This document shows, piece after piece, positions 25,252 through 33,858 of a stretch of DNA of 64,000 nucleotides (position 1 is its first letter; each line of letters starts with the position of its first letter). A model generated the notes under the pieces. It worked only from the letters and a program-made list of their open reading frames with translations, searched no databases and was not told the DNA's origin. The translations under genes were made by a program, and so were the position numbers. The DNA lies in NCBI GenBank assembly GCA_934444365.1, contig CAKSCM010000011.1:1-64000 (forward strand). The letters are read 5' to 3'. The stretch comes from an uncultured Eubacteriales bacterium (GTDB taxonomy: Bacteria > Bacillota > Clostridia > Oscillospirales > Acutalibacteraceae).

Positions 25252-27927
25252 ATGATCTGGCACTCATCTACCGCTGAGGAGACGGCAAAGGGACTGTCCA
25301 CCTCGCTGAATGAGGGTCTGACCGACCTTGAAGCGCAAAATGCGCTTGCCGAGCATGGCCCCAACCGCCTTGCCGAGGCAAAAAAACAAAGCTTTTTATC
25401 AAAATTCATAGCACAGCTTAAGGATTTCATGGTTATAATCCTTATAATAGCGGCCGTTATTTCCTGTGCGACGAATATAATCTCGGGCGACAACGAATGG
25501 ATCGAGCCGGTGGTTATAATCGCCATAGTTATTGCTAATGCCTTAATGGGCGTTATTCAGGAAAGCAAGGCCGAGGCGGCGCTCGAGGCGCTTAAAAACC
25601 TCACTCCGCCCAAGGCCGCGGTCATCCGCAACGGACGGCACGAAACGATAGATGCATCAACACTTGTTCCGGGTGATATTATACTGCTTGAGTCGGGCGA
25701 CTATATCCCTGCCGACGCGCGGCTTATCGAAACGGCCTCGCTCGCATGCGACGAATCGGCCCTGACCGGCGAATCGGTTGCGGCCGAAAAGGACGCAACC
25801 GCCGTACTGCCCGACATAACGGCTCTCGGCGACCGTAAAAATATGGTCTATTCGGGCTGCTCGGTAGCCTACGGCCGCGGTAAAGCCATTGTTACCGAAA
25901 CCGGAATGAATACCGAAATGGGCAAGATCGCAACCATCCTTGAATCCACCGAGCTTACCACCACCCCCCTGCAGGAGCGTCTCACCCAGCTCGGTAAAAC
26001 CCTCGGCATAATGGCGCTTGCCATATGCGGCGTTATATTCATTTACGGAATGATTTTCTCTCCGCTTGATCTGTATGATCGTTTTCTCAATATGTTCATG
26101 ACCTCGGTATCGCTGGCAGTTGCAGCCATACCCGAAGGACTTGCCGCCATAGTTACGGTGGTGCTCGCCATAGGTGTGCAGCGAATGGTCTCCAAAAACG
26201 CCATAATACGCCGTTTGCCGGCTGTTGAGACCCTCGGAAGCACATCGGTAATATGCTCCGATAAGACCGGAACCCTCACCCAGAACCGCATGACCCTTGT
26301 CAGCGTTTATAACACAAAGCAGACCGTTGACCTGACGGCCGAAAACGACGTCACCCCCGATATACAGAACATTCTCCGCATGGGGGCCATGTGCTGCGAC
26401 GGAACGGTTGAAGTAATCGACGGACGTGAAAAGCTTGTCGGCGATCCGACCGAAACGGCCATAGTCTCGGCGGCCATGCATTTTGCCGGCGACGATAAGG
26501 CGACGATCGACTCGGTATATCCCCGTCTTTGCGAAATTCCCTTTGACTCCGACCGCAAGCTTATGACCACGGTAAACATGATAGACAACCGCCCCGTCGC
26601 GGTGGTAAAGGGTGCACCGGACAAGCTTTTGCCCCTTTGCACCCACGGAGATATAGAGGCCGCCATGAAGGCCAACGACGAAATGGCCGCAAAGGCGCTT
26701 CGAGTGCTTGCAATAGCCTTTAAGCCTCTTGACGAGATCCCCTCCAATCCGACCAGCAGCGAGCTCGAAAACGGCCTTGTTTTGGCCGGTCTTGTCGGAA
26801 TGATCGATCCGCCGAGAAACGAGGCCAAAGAGGCCATACGGCTTTGCAAAAAGGCCGGAATCAAAACCGTCATGATAACCGGCGACCATATACTGACCGC
26901 CAAGGCCATTGCCGAACAGCTCGGAATACTCGGTAAAAACGACCGGGCGATAACCGGCGCCGAATTAAAGGAAATGTCGGACGAGGAGCTGCTTGCCAAC
27001 GTACAGCACATCGCGGTTTACGCCCGTGTTACTCCGGACGATAAAATACGTATAGTCAAGGCATGGCAGCAAACCGACGCCATTGTCGCCATGACCGGCG
27101 ACGGCGTTAACGACGCCCCGGCCTTAAGAGCGGCCGACATCGGCTGTGCCATGGGTATCACCGGCACCGACGTTGCAAAGGGTGCCGCCGACATGACCCT
27201 TACCGACGACAACTTTGCAACCATTGTGTCGGCCGTACGGGAAGGACGGGGCATTTACAACAACATCCGCAAGTCGATACAGTATCTTTTAAGCTGTAAC
27301 CTCGGCGAGGTTATAACCATATTTGCCGCCATGATAATATGGACCGATTCCCCCCTGCTTGCGATACAGTTACTTCTTATAAACCTTGTAACCGACGGTT
27401 TGCCGGCACTTGCCCTCGGCGTCGAACCGGTAACAAGCGAGGTAATGGAGGTTGCTCCCCGAAAGAAAAAGGAGAGCATTTTCGCTCACGGTCTCGGAAT
27501 TAATTCGGCCTGGCAGGGTGTTATGTTCGCTGTAATAACGGTAGGCGCATATGCGCTCGGACGGGACTTTTTCGGCGCATCGATGGACGCTGAAAGCGCA
27601 AAGGCGCTCGGCGACACTATGGCCTTTGCAGTTTTGGGATTCTCCGAGCTTATGCATGTTTTCAACATGAGATCAAACCGCTCGCTGTTTACACTCAACC
27701 CCTTCTCAAACAAATGGGTATGGGGCGCCGTCGCCCTCTCGGCCGGAATAATGGTGGCCGTACTGACCGTCCCTGCTCTTCAGGATGTATTTGCAACTAC
27801 CTCAATGAACGGCTCGCAGTGGCTTTGCGTTATAGGTCTTTCGATAGTACCGATCATCGTTACCGAAATTCAAAAGCTTATAACCTTTTTACTTGAGAAG
27901 AAAAAGGGCGAAAAGATAGTTTATTAA
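25252..27927 (+). CDS. Calcium-translocating P-type ATPase, PMCA type
   Basis: An 891-residue P2-type cation pump. Order: N-terminal cation-ATPase domain, first membrane pair (about 58-100), actuator loop with TGES (about 172-175), PEGL in the fourth membrane segment (about 294-297), phosphorylation motif DKTGTLT with Asp337, nucleotide-binding domain with KGAPDKL, the hinge TGDGVNDAPAL, and six C-terminal membrane segments. IPEGLA in segment 4 and NLVTD in segment 6 point to Ca2+ export rather than Na+/K+ transport. GGAG precedes ATG 25252 by ten bases; the adjacent TTG at 25249, seven bases after GGAG, is an equally possible start. Monocistronic, with its own promoter and a strong terminator. 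Confidence 0.93.
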   Translation: MIWHSSTAEETAKGLSTSLNEGLTDLEAQNALAEHGPNRLAEAKKQSFLSKFIAQLKDFMVIILIIAAVISCATNIISGDNEWIEPVVIIAIVIANALMGVIQESKAEAALEALKNLTPPKAAVIRNGRHETIDASTLVPGDIILLESGDYIPADARLIETASLACDESALTGESVAAEKDATAVLPDITALGDRKNMVYSGCSVAYGRGKAIVTETGMNTEMGKIATILESTELTTTPLQERLTQLGKTLGIMALAICGVIFIYGMIFSPLDLYDRFLNMFMTSVSLAVAAIPEGLAAIVTVVLAIGVQRMVSKNAIIRRLPAVETLGSTSVICSDKTGTLTQNRMTLVSVYNTKQTVDLTAENDVTPDIQNILRMGAMCCDGTVEVIDGREKLVGDPTETAIVSAAMHFAGDDKATIDSVYPRLCEIPFDSDRKLMTTVNMIDNRPVAVVKGAPDKLLPLCTHGDIEAAMKANDEMAAKALRVLAIAFKPLDEIPSNPTSSELENGLVLAGLVGMIDPPRNEAKEAIRLCKKAGIKTVMITGDHILTAKAIAEQLGILGKNDRAITGAELKEMSDEELLANVQHIAVYARVTPDDKIRIVKAWQQTDAIVAMTGDGVNDAPALRAADIGCAMGITGTDVAKGAADMTLTDDNFATIVSAVREGRGIYNNIRKSIQYLLSCNLGEVITIFAAMIIWTDSPLLAIQLLLINLVTDGLPALALGVEPVTSEVMEVAPRKKKESIFAHGLGINSAWQGVMFAVITVGAYALGRDFFGASMDAESAKALGDTMAFAVLGFSELMHVFNMRSNRSLFTLNPFSNKWVWGAVALSAGIMVAVLTVPALQDVFATTSMNGSQWLCVIGLSIVPIIVTEIQKLITFLLEKKKGEKIVY

Positions 27928-27996
27928 GTCTAAAGCAGTATAAACGACGGATACGGACAACACGAAAACAAAATAACTCAGAATAAATAAATAAAC

Positions 27997-28050
27997 AAAA
28001 ACAGCCGGGATTTTAAAGCTGAAAACCTAAAATCCCGGCTGTTTTATTTT
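27997..28050. terminator. Strong bidirectional terminator
   Basis: AAAACAGCCGGGATTTTA pairs with TAAAATCCCGGCTGTTTT around about 13 bases, with further T-rich sequence on the plus side. It separates the Ca2+ ATPase (plus) from the histidine phosphatase (minus). Confidence 0.9.
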
Positions 28051-28153
28051 TTAATGCAACAGGCCATGCACGCAATGTACAATACATTCGAACGGCAGCG
28101 GAGATCGGTCGCGTTTTTATTTTTTAGCATAGGGGTCCTATGCTTAACTACTG

Positions 28154-28834
28154 TCAGTCGAACTTCAAACGGCGCCTGTTCTCCTTTTTCCACCATTCCT
28201 GTGTAGCGAAGGTGGAAAGGTTATCGTTGAGGTGACTCGCATCGTTTTCGTAAATAATATGCGGATGCAAATCCTCGTCAAACTCGACCTTAGCCACCGC
28301 CGTATTATCCGCCCACTCGACATCATTTAACCGCTCTATCGGCCAACCCTTCAAAAAGCAAAGCAAATTGCGGATGGCGCATCCATGCGACACGACGGCG
28401 ATACTAAGCCCTTTATTCTCTTCAACGATCCTTGTAACGGCACCGGATATACGCTCAAAAACATGCCTCATTGGCTCTCCTCCGGCCGGCGCAAAATTAT
28501 AGGGAGCTAAATTCCAATCCCTCGCTTCGTCGGGGAACAAAACGGGGAAATCCGACCAGGGTCTGCCCTCCCAGTGTCCTCCGTCTATTTCGACTAATCC
28601 GCTGTCAATTATTATCTCCCGTTTTGAATAACGGTTAACCGCACCGGCGGTCTTTACGGCGCGTTTAAGCGGACTCGAATACACCGTATCAAGATAAATA
28701 TTTTTAAACCTGCCGGCAAGGCATTCAAGCTGTTTTTCACCCTTTTCGCTTATGTCGGAATCAATCGAGCCCTGAAAGACCCTTTTGTGATTCCCGTAAG
28801 CCTCGCAATGCCTTACTATATAGAGCGTCGTCAT
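28154..28834 (-). CDS. Histidine phosphatase family protein (phosphoglycerate mutase-like)
   Basis: A 226-residue member of the histidine phosphatase superfamily. The catalytic RHG-type motif is IVRHCEAYGN (the Gly is replaced by Cys), the second active-site His lies in VSHGCAIRNLL, and the acid residue is expected in the EIDGGHWEGRPW region. Relatives act on sugar phosphates, cobalamin precursors or phosphoglycerate; the substrate cannot be told here. The start is ATG 28834 with GGGAGATG just upstream. An in-frame ATG at 28918 would add 28 residues, but these would be encoded by the terminator-like hairpin in the leader. The gene has its own promoter and a probable attenuator between promoter and ribosome site. 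Confidence 0.85.
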   Translation of the reverse strand: MTTLYIVRHCEAYGNHKRVFQGSIDSDISEKGEKQLECLAGRFKNIYLDTVYSSPLKRAVKTAGAVNRYSKREIIIDSGLVEIDGGHWEGRPWSDFPVLFPDEARDWNLAPYNFAPAGGEPMRHVFERISGAVTRIVEENKGLSIAVVSHGCAIRNLLCFLKGWPIERLNDVEWADNTAVAKVEFDEDLHPHIIYENDASHLNDNLSTFATQEWWKKENRRRLKFD

Positions 28835-28850
28835 TAAAAAACATCTCCCG

Positions 28851-28908
28851 AAAAAACGCCGTTTAAGCTCATATCCTTTTAGGCAAGGAACATATGAGCA
28901 TAAACGGC
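28851..28908 (-). promoter_or_regulatory. Probable transcription attenuator in the histidine phosphatase leader
   Basis: On the minus strand GCCGTTTA plus GCTCATAT pairs with ATATGAGC plus TAAACGGC (A-T mismatch between the two blocks), closing over a further CCTT/AAGG hairpin. It is followed directly by G-TTTTTT (28857-28851) and then the ribosome site at 28850-28844. It has full intrinsic-terminator form but sits between the gene's own promoter and its start codon. Confidence 0.65.
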
Positions 28909-28936
28909 ATTTACTCATAATTTTCTCACGGTCTTC

Positions 28937-28965
28937 AGTGTATCAGGACTTAAAGTCCGTGTCAA
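28937..28965 (-). promoter_or_regulatory. Histidine phosphatase promoter
   Basis: Minus strand: consensus TTGACA (28965-28960), 17 bases, TACACT (28942-28937). Transcription would start near 28930, giving a leader of about 95 bases that is mostly filled by the hairpin at 28858-28908. Confidence 0.6.
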
Positions 28966-29013
28966 GATCATATCGGCTCCCGGTTGCCGTTACAAATACA
29001 ACCCGTCCGCTTT

Positions 29014-29682
29014 TTATCTTTTTTCCACAACTTCGTTTTTATTTTTGTAGATGGAGCCGGCCGGCACAAAGCCCCTGACGCTCGACAGCGGATAAACGCT
29101 GCTGCTTTTGCCGATGACCGTGCCGGGATTAAGCACCGAATTGCAGCCGACCTCAACATGATCGCCGAGTATGGCGCCGAATTTTTTAAGGCCGCTTTGG
29201 ACCCTTTCGCCGTTCACAAGAATGCTTACAAGGGTCTTGTCGGATTTCAGGTTTGACGTTATAACTCCGGCACCGGTATGAGCCTTATAGCCGTACACCG
29301 AATCTCCGACGTAATTAAAATGGGGAGCCTGTGCGCCGTCGAAAAGTATAGCGTTTTTAAGCTCGGTCGAATTGCCGACCGTAGCGCCCTTTCCGACTAT
29401 TGCGTTCGTGCGGATAAAGGCACAGTGGCGAACCTCCGCATCCTCACAAATTATTACATTTTCGCCTATAAAGGCGGTGGGAGCTATCTTTGCCGAACGG
29501 GCAATGCAAATATTCCCCTCGCGTTTTTCGTATATATCGTCCGGCAGGGCGGCTATAAGCTCCTTTATAAAATCCGATATCTCGGGTAAAACCTGCCAGG
29601 GATATTCATACCGTTCAAAAAGCGGCGCGGCAACGGTTTTTGTAAGGTCAAAAAGCTCATAAGTCTTTAAAAAATCGTACAT
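29014..29682 (-). CDS. Left-handed beta-helix (hexapeptide) acyltransferase-like protein, GlmU C-terminal type
   Basis: A 222-residue protein. After about 65 helical residues it contains hexapeptide repeats (IAPTAFIGENVIICEDAEVRHCAFI, VGKGATVGNSTELKN) and the GlmU-type segment NYVGDSVYGYKAHTGAGVITSNLK, then HVEVGCNSVLNPGTVIG. This is the acetyl- or uridylyl-transferase-associated LbH domain without a pyrophosphorylase domain. It lies 12 bases after glmS, with GGAG before its ATG, so a role in amino-sugar or UDP-GlcNAc metabolism is likely. The catalytic His of GlmU acetyltransferase cannot be placed with certainty, so activity is inferred from fold and context. Confidence 0.82.
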   Translation of the reverse strand: MYDFLKTYELFDLTKTVAAPLFERYEYPWQVLPEISDFIKELIAALPDDIYEKREGNICIARSAKIAPTAFIGENVIICEDAEVRHCAFIRTNAIVGKGATVGNSTELKNAILFDGAQAPHFNYVGDSVYGYKAHTGAGVITSNLKSDKTLVSILVNGERVQSGLKKFGAILGDHVEVGCNSVLNPGTVIGKSSSVYPLSSVRGFVPAGSIYKNKNEVVEKR

Positions 29683-29694
29683 ATTGGCAGTCTC

Positions 29695-31527
29695 CTATTC
29701 CACCGTTACCGATTTTGCAAGATTGCGCGGCTTATCGACGTCGCATCCGCGCTCGCATGCCATATAATAGCCGAGCATCTGCATGGGAACCACTTCCAAA
29801 GAGGGCATGAATACCTGTTTTGTCCGGGGAAGATATATAACCTCGTCGCAGCATTCGGCAATGCCGGTGTTATCCTCGGTGGTAACGCATATAACCTTCG
29901 CTCCGCGAGCCTTTACCTCTTTAATGTTCGAGACGGTCTTTTCGACGATCCTGTGATTGCAGGCAAGCGCCACTACCAGCGTCCCGTCCTCTATAAGGGA
30001 TATGGTTCCGTGCTTTAATTCGCCGGCGGCATATGCCTCGGAATGAATGTAGCTTACCTCTTTGAGCTTGAGCGACGCCTCCATCGCGACGGCGTAATCG
30101 GTATTTCGGCCGAGATAATAAGCATGCTCTATGTCCTTATGCTCTTTAGCAAGACGCTTTACCATGTCGGTGCAGCCCTTTATGACCCTGCTTACATATT
30201 CCGGCAGCTTTATAAGCTCGGCAAGCAACGTGCGAAGCTCCTTTTTCTCAATACGGCCGGTTTTGTCGGCGAGGTAAAGGGCGATTATATACATCATCGA
30301 AAGCTGGGTGGAATAGGCCTTGGTGGTGGCGACCGCTATTTCGGGTCCGGCCCAGGTGTAAAGCACGTCGTCCGACTCGTTGGCTATCGACGAGCCGACG
30401 ACATTGACAATAGAAAGTATTCTCGCTCCCCTCGCCTTTCCTTCGCGAAGAGCGGCGAGGGTGTCGGCCGTCTCGCCCGACTGGCTTATTATTATCATAA
30501 GGGTCTTTTCGTCGACAATGGGATCGCGGTAACGGAATTCGCTCGCCAAATCCACCTCGACCGGTATTTTGGCAATGCGCTCTATGACATATTTTCCTGC
30601 CACTCCGACATGATATGCCGAACCGCATGCAACAATATATATTTTATTGTAAGAGCTTATCTGCTCGGCCGAAAGATGCATTCCGTCAAGCACGATCTCT
30701 CCCGAATCGGTTATTCTCGGAGAAATCGTATCATGCAGAGCCGTCGGCTGCTCCATTATCTCCTTTATCATAAAATGCTCGTAACCGCCCTTTTCGGCGG
30801 CGGCCACATCCCATGTTACCTCTTCGACCTGCTTTATGACCGGCTCTAAATCAGAGGTATAAACCTTTACGCAATCGGATGTCAGCTCAACTATTTCACC
30901 CTCGCCGAGGTGATAGATCTTTCTTGTGTGAGCGAGCACCGCCGGAATATCCGACGCCACAAAATTCCCCTCGTCGGAAAGACCGACAATAAGCGGAGAG
31001 GCCTTTCTCACCGCTATAAACCGGTCGGGACAATCTCTGCACAAAATTCCGAGAGCATACGATCCGTCAAGCTCGTCGGCCGTAAGCTTAACGGCCTTTA
31101 AAAAGTCGCCGTCGTAGTGCTTTTCGAGCAAATGAGCTATAACCTCGGTGTCGGTTTCCGACTTAAACTCCACACCGCTCGCTATAAGAGAATTTTTTAT
31201 GCCGACATAGTTTTCTATTATGCCGTTATGAACGACCGCAAAACGTCCCGAGCTGCTCATATGCGGATGAGAGTTTTCATCCGACGGCTTGCCGTGGGTT
31301 GCCCAACGGGTATGGCCTATGCCTATTGTTGAGTCGATGTCGGCTCCGCCGTTTATCATCTTGCTTAGAGTCTCAAGTCTGCCCTTTACCTTGTTTATCT
31401 GTATTTCGCCGTTTACTATGCAGGCAATTCCGGCCGAGTCGTATCCGCGGTACTCAAGATGCTGCAATCCGTCAAGCAATATCGGCGCAACCCGTTTTTT
31501 ACCTACATATCCTACTATTCCGCACAT
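29695..31527 (-). CDS. glmS: Glutamine-fructose-6-phosphate aminotransferase (isomerising)
   Basis: A 610-residue enzyme that makes glucosamine 6-phosphate from fructose 6-phosphate and glutamine, the entry to peptidoglycan precursors. MCGIVGYVG opens the Ntn glutaminase with the Cys nucleophile after the initiator Met. HTRWATHG and HNGIIENY follow. Two SIS domains hold the sugar (ACGSAYHVG, SQSGETADT, TKAYSTQ), and the C-terminus DKPRNLAKSVTVE is canonical. ATG 31527 is fixed by the requirement for Cys at position 2 and an upstream AAGGATGG. It is co-transcribed with the hexapeptide acyltransferase. The leader from the visible promoter is only about 105 bases and shows no glmS-ribozyme core. 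Confidence 0.97.
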   Translation of the reverse strand: MCGIVGYVGKKRVAPILLDGLQHLEYRGYDSAGIACIVNGEIQINKVKGRLETLSKMINGGADIDSTIGIGHTRWATHGKPSDENSHPHMSSSGRFAVVHNGIIENYVGIKNSLIASGVEFKSETDTEVIAHLLEKHYDGDFLKAVKLTADELDGSYALGILCRDCPDRFIAVRKASPLIVGLSDEGNFVASDIPAVLAHTRKIYHLGEGEIVELTSDCVKVYTSDLEPVIKQVEEVTWDVAAAEKGGYEHFMIKEIMEQPTALHDTISPRITDSGEIVLDGMHLSAEQISSYNKIYIVACGSAYHVGVAGKYVIERIAKIPVEVDLASEFRYRDPIVDEKTLMIIISQSGETADTLAALREGKARGARILSIVNVVGSSIANESDDVLYTWAGPEIAVATTKAYSTQLSMMYIIALYLADKTGRIEKKELRTLLAELIKLPEYVSRVIKGCTDMVKRLAKEHKDIEHAYYLGRNTDYAVAMEASLKLKEVSYIHSEAYAAGELKHGTISLIEDGTLVVALACNHRIVEKTVSNIKEVKARGAKVICVTTEDNTGIAECCDEVIYLPRTKQVFMPSLEVVPMQMLGYYMACERGCDVDKPRNLAKSVTVE

Positions 31528-31638
31528 TAAAAAATACCATCCTTCATTTATAAAAAATACAATTTTCAAGTCGTCAAAAACTCGATCGGGGCACATTTCC
31601 CCCTCAAAATAAACCTCAAAAATATGATTTATTGACCT

Positions 31639-31667
31639 ATTATACAGTATAATTGACATTTTTGCAA
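31639..31667 (-). promoter_or_regulatory. glmS promoter
   Basis: Minus strand: TTGCAA (31667-31662), 17 bases, TATAAT (31644-31639). The rest of the 376-base divergent intergenic up to metA holds the metA promoter and nothing else I can support. Confidence 0.75.
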
Positions 31668-31833
31668 GTAGAACCGAATTTTTTAGGTTTTCGGCATTAT
31701 TAGCCGGCAAATACTTTGAAAGTTTGCAACGTATTCGATACCTTCAAAACCATGCTTCGTTATCGGCCTTTGCCGTATCGGCCGGCAGTTCTTTAAACAG
31801 ATATATTCCTCACTTTTCCCGGTTTTAAAAATA

Positions 31834-31862
31834 TTGCCATAAGGGGATAATGATGATATAAT
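31834..31862 (+). promoter_or_regulatory. metA promoter
   Basis: TTGCCA (31834-31839), 17 bases, TATAAT (31857-31862). The leader is only about 35 bases, too short for a SAM riboswitch or T-box. Confidence 0.8.
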
Positions 31863-31903
31863 GTATGCAACCTAAAATAATTAAAAATCCGGAGGCAGAA
31901 AAT

Positions 31904-32827
31904 ATGCCGATAAAAATTCCCGATAATCTTCCGGCGGCCAAGACCTTAAGCCGGGAAAATATATTTGTAATGACCGAAAAGCGCGCGGTTTCTCAGGATA
32001 TACGACCGCTTAAAATACTGCTTTTAAACCTCATGCCCAACAAAATAGAAACCGAAACCCAGATATTAAGGCTGCTTTCCAACACCCCGATACAGGTGGA
32101 CGTCGAGCTTTTGCAGACCGTAAGTCACACCCCGAAAAACACCTCGACCGAGCACATGCTCAATTTTTACAAGAGCTTTGACGAGATAAAAAACAACCGT
32201 TACGACGGCATGATTATAACCGGCGCACCGCTCGAGCATCTCGAATTTGAGCAGGTTGACTTCTGGGAGGAATTCTGCCTTATACTCGACTGGGCGAAAA
32301 AGAACGTTTACTCTACCTTTTTTATCTGCTGGGGCGCTCAGGCCGGACTTTACCACTATTACGGAATAAAAAAGCATATGCTGGACAAAAAAATCAGCGG
32401 CGTATATGAGCATACTCCGCTTATGCTCGATCATCCGCTGCTCCGCGGATTCGACGACACGTATTTCGCCCCCCATTCGCGCTATACGGGAATATCGCAG
32501 GAGGCGGTAAAGGAGCATCCTCAGCTCGACATACTTTCGGTATCAAAGCAGGCAGGAATACACATTATAGCCTCGCACGACTGCCGCCGTTTTTTTATAA
32601 CCGGCCATTCGGAATACAACCGCGACACCCTTTTAAAGGAATATTTAAGGGATACCGAAAAGGGAATAGATCCCGATATTCCGGAAAATTATTTCCCTCA
32701 GAATATGCCGGATAAGGTTCCTCCCCTTGTGTGGAGGGCCCACGCGAGCCTACTGTTCGGCAACTGGCTCAACTACTTTGTTTACCAACGTACTCCCTTT
32801 GATTTAAGCGAGCTTATAAACGACTGA
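31904..32827 (+). CDS. metA: Homoserine O-acyltransferase (MetA)
   Basis: A 307-residue MetA that acylates homoserine (acetyl- or succinyl-CoA) in methionine synthesis. It starts with the canonical MPIKIPDNLPA and RENIFVM, contains LMPNKIETETQILRLL, the catalytic Cys in ICWGAQAGLYHYYG, YFAPHSRYT, and the His-Glu relay in TGHSEY. The start is ATG 31904, with GGAGG about seven bases upstream; an in-frame ATG 13 codons earlier lies at the transcription start. Acetyl versus succinyl preference depends on one active-site residue and is not settled here; many clostridial MetA proteins use acetyl-CoA. Monocistronic. Confidence 0.95.
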   Translation: MPIKIPDNLPAAKTLSRENIFVMTEKRAVSQDIRPLKILLLNLMPNKIETETQILRLLSNTPIQVDVELLQTVSHTPKNTSTEHMLNFYKSFDEIKNNRYDGMIITGAPLEHLEFEQVDFWEEFCLILDWAKKNVYSTFFICWGAQAGLYHYYGIKKHMLDKKISGVYEHTPLMLDHPLLRGFDDTYFAPHSRYTGISQEAVKEHPQLDILSVSKQAGIHIIASHDCRRFFITGHSEYNRDTLLKEYLRDTEKGIDPDIPENYFPQNMPDKVPPLVWRAHASLLFGNWLNYFVYQRTPFDLSELIND

Positions 32828-33044
32828 TTTTTTGCGGAATAAAGCGCATCCGGTTTATATTTCCTATTAAGAAATGTTAATTTAAGGTATACAATCCGTT
32901 AAAAAAATGTTCACCAAACCCAAAAGCGTTGCAAATATAATTTTGATATAGAACGAAGGAATACTAATTACCGGCCGGCAGACGGCCTTTCGGCGTTTCC
33001 GGGTAAGGCGCGACGATATCACACTTAAGGAAGGAAGATTTTTC
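32828..33044. other. Intergenic before the two-component unit
   Basis: A TATAAT at 32936-32941 may be the -10 of the regulator gene, but no good -35 is present. Two copies of AAATGTT (32872-32878 and 32905-32911) lie 33 bases apart, on one face of the helix, upstream of it. They could be binding sites for the response regulator encoded downstream; this is speculative. Confidence 0.3.
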
Positions 33045-33731
33045 GTGGCATACAAAGTACTCATTGTAGATGACGACACAAATATATGCGAGCTTTTAAG
33101 GCTGTACCTCGAAAAGGATGGCTACACCACTGCCATTGCCAACGACGGCAAGGAGGCGGTGAATGTCTTTGCCCGCGAAAACCCCGACATAATTCTGCTT
33201 GACATAATGCTCCCGGGACTTGACGGATGGCAGGTATGCCGTGAGATAAGAAAGACCTCTCAGGTTCCCATAATAATGCTCACCGCCAAGGGCGAGACCT
33301 TTGATAAAATACTCGGCCTTGAGCTCGGGGCCGACGATTACGTGGTGAAGCCCTTTGACGCCAAGGAGGTCATCGCCCGGATAAAGGCCATTATGCGAAG
33401 GAGCAATACATCCGCCTCGTCCCCGGCCGAAAAAATTGTCCGCTACGATAAGCTGGTTATAAATATGACAAATTACGAGCTTTGGGTAAACGGAAAGCAG
33501 ATAGACACCCCGCCTAAAGAACTTGAGCTTATATATCATCTTGCCTCAAATCCCAACAGAGTATTCACCCGCGATCAGTTACTCGACGAGGTCTGGAGTT
33601 TTGATTACTACGGCGATTCCCGCACGGTGGACGTTCATGTAAAAAGATTGCGCGAAAAGCTTGAGGGCGTATCCGACCAGTGGTCGCTTAAAACGGTCTG
33701 GGGCGTCGGATATAAATTTGAGGTTCACTGA
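33045..33731 (+). CDS. Response regulator, OmpR/PhoB family
   Basis: A 228-residue two-component regulator. The receiver domain has the acidic pair in IVDDD, phospho-acceptor Asp53 in ILLDIMLPG, the Thr in MLTAKGE and Lys in DDYVVKPFD. The C-terminal winged helix-turn-helix contains LTPKELELIYHLA-like sequence (here TPPKELELIYHLASN), RDQLLDEVW, RTVDVHVKRLREKL and WGVGYKFE. The start is GTG 33045, preceded by GGAAGGAAG. It leads the unit regulator, sensor kinase, HtrA protease, which suggests an envelope-stress or cell-wall response. Confidence 0.93.
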   Translation: MAYKVLIVDDDTNICELLRLYLEKDGYTTAIANDGKEAVNVFARENPDIILLDIMLPGLDGWQVCREIRKTSQVPIIMLTAKGETFDKILGLELGADDYVVKPFDAKEVIARIKAIMRRSNTSASSPAEKIVRYDKLVINMTNYELWVNGKQIDTPPKELELIYHLASNPNRVFTRDQLLDEVWSFDYYGDSRTVDVHVKRLREKLEGVSDQWSLKTVWGVGYKFEVH

Positions 33732-33740
33732 TTTTGAATC

Positions 33741-33779
33741 CGGGTTTTCATTATAATAAGTCATTAAAATGACACCCCG
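33741..33779 (+). other. Intercistronic hairpin between regulator and kinase genes
   Basis: CCGGG and TCATT pair with AATGA and CCCGG over a 127-base gap. No T-run follows, so it is more likely an RNA stability or processing element than a terminator. It may set different amounts of regulator and kinase. Confidence 0.4.
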
Positions 33780-33858
33780 GCAACAAAATAACGTAAACCG
33801 TAAAATGTAAGCTTGCAGCCGCTTTGTAACTGCAATTATCGTTAGGAGATGTACCCTT

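Noticed and set aside
28835..28918. Longer N-terminus for the histidine phosphatase from ATG 28918
   Set aside because: The added 28 residues are encoded by the leader hairpin and T-run, and a good ribosome site precedes ATG 28834.
31528..31667. Expected glmS ribozyme upstream of glmS
   Set aside because: The leader is only about 105 bases and contains none of the conserved ribozyme core; a normal promoter is present instead.
31834..31903. SAM riboswitch or T-box upstream of metA
   Set aside because: The leader is about 35 bases, too short for either element.
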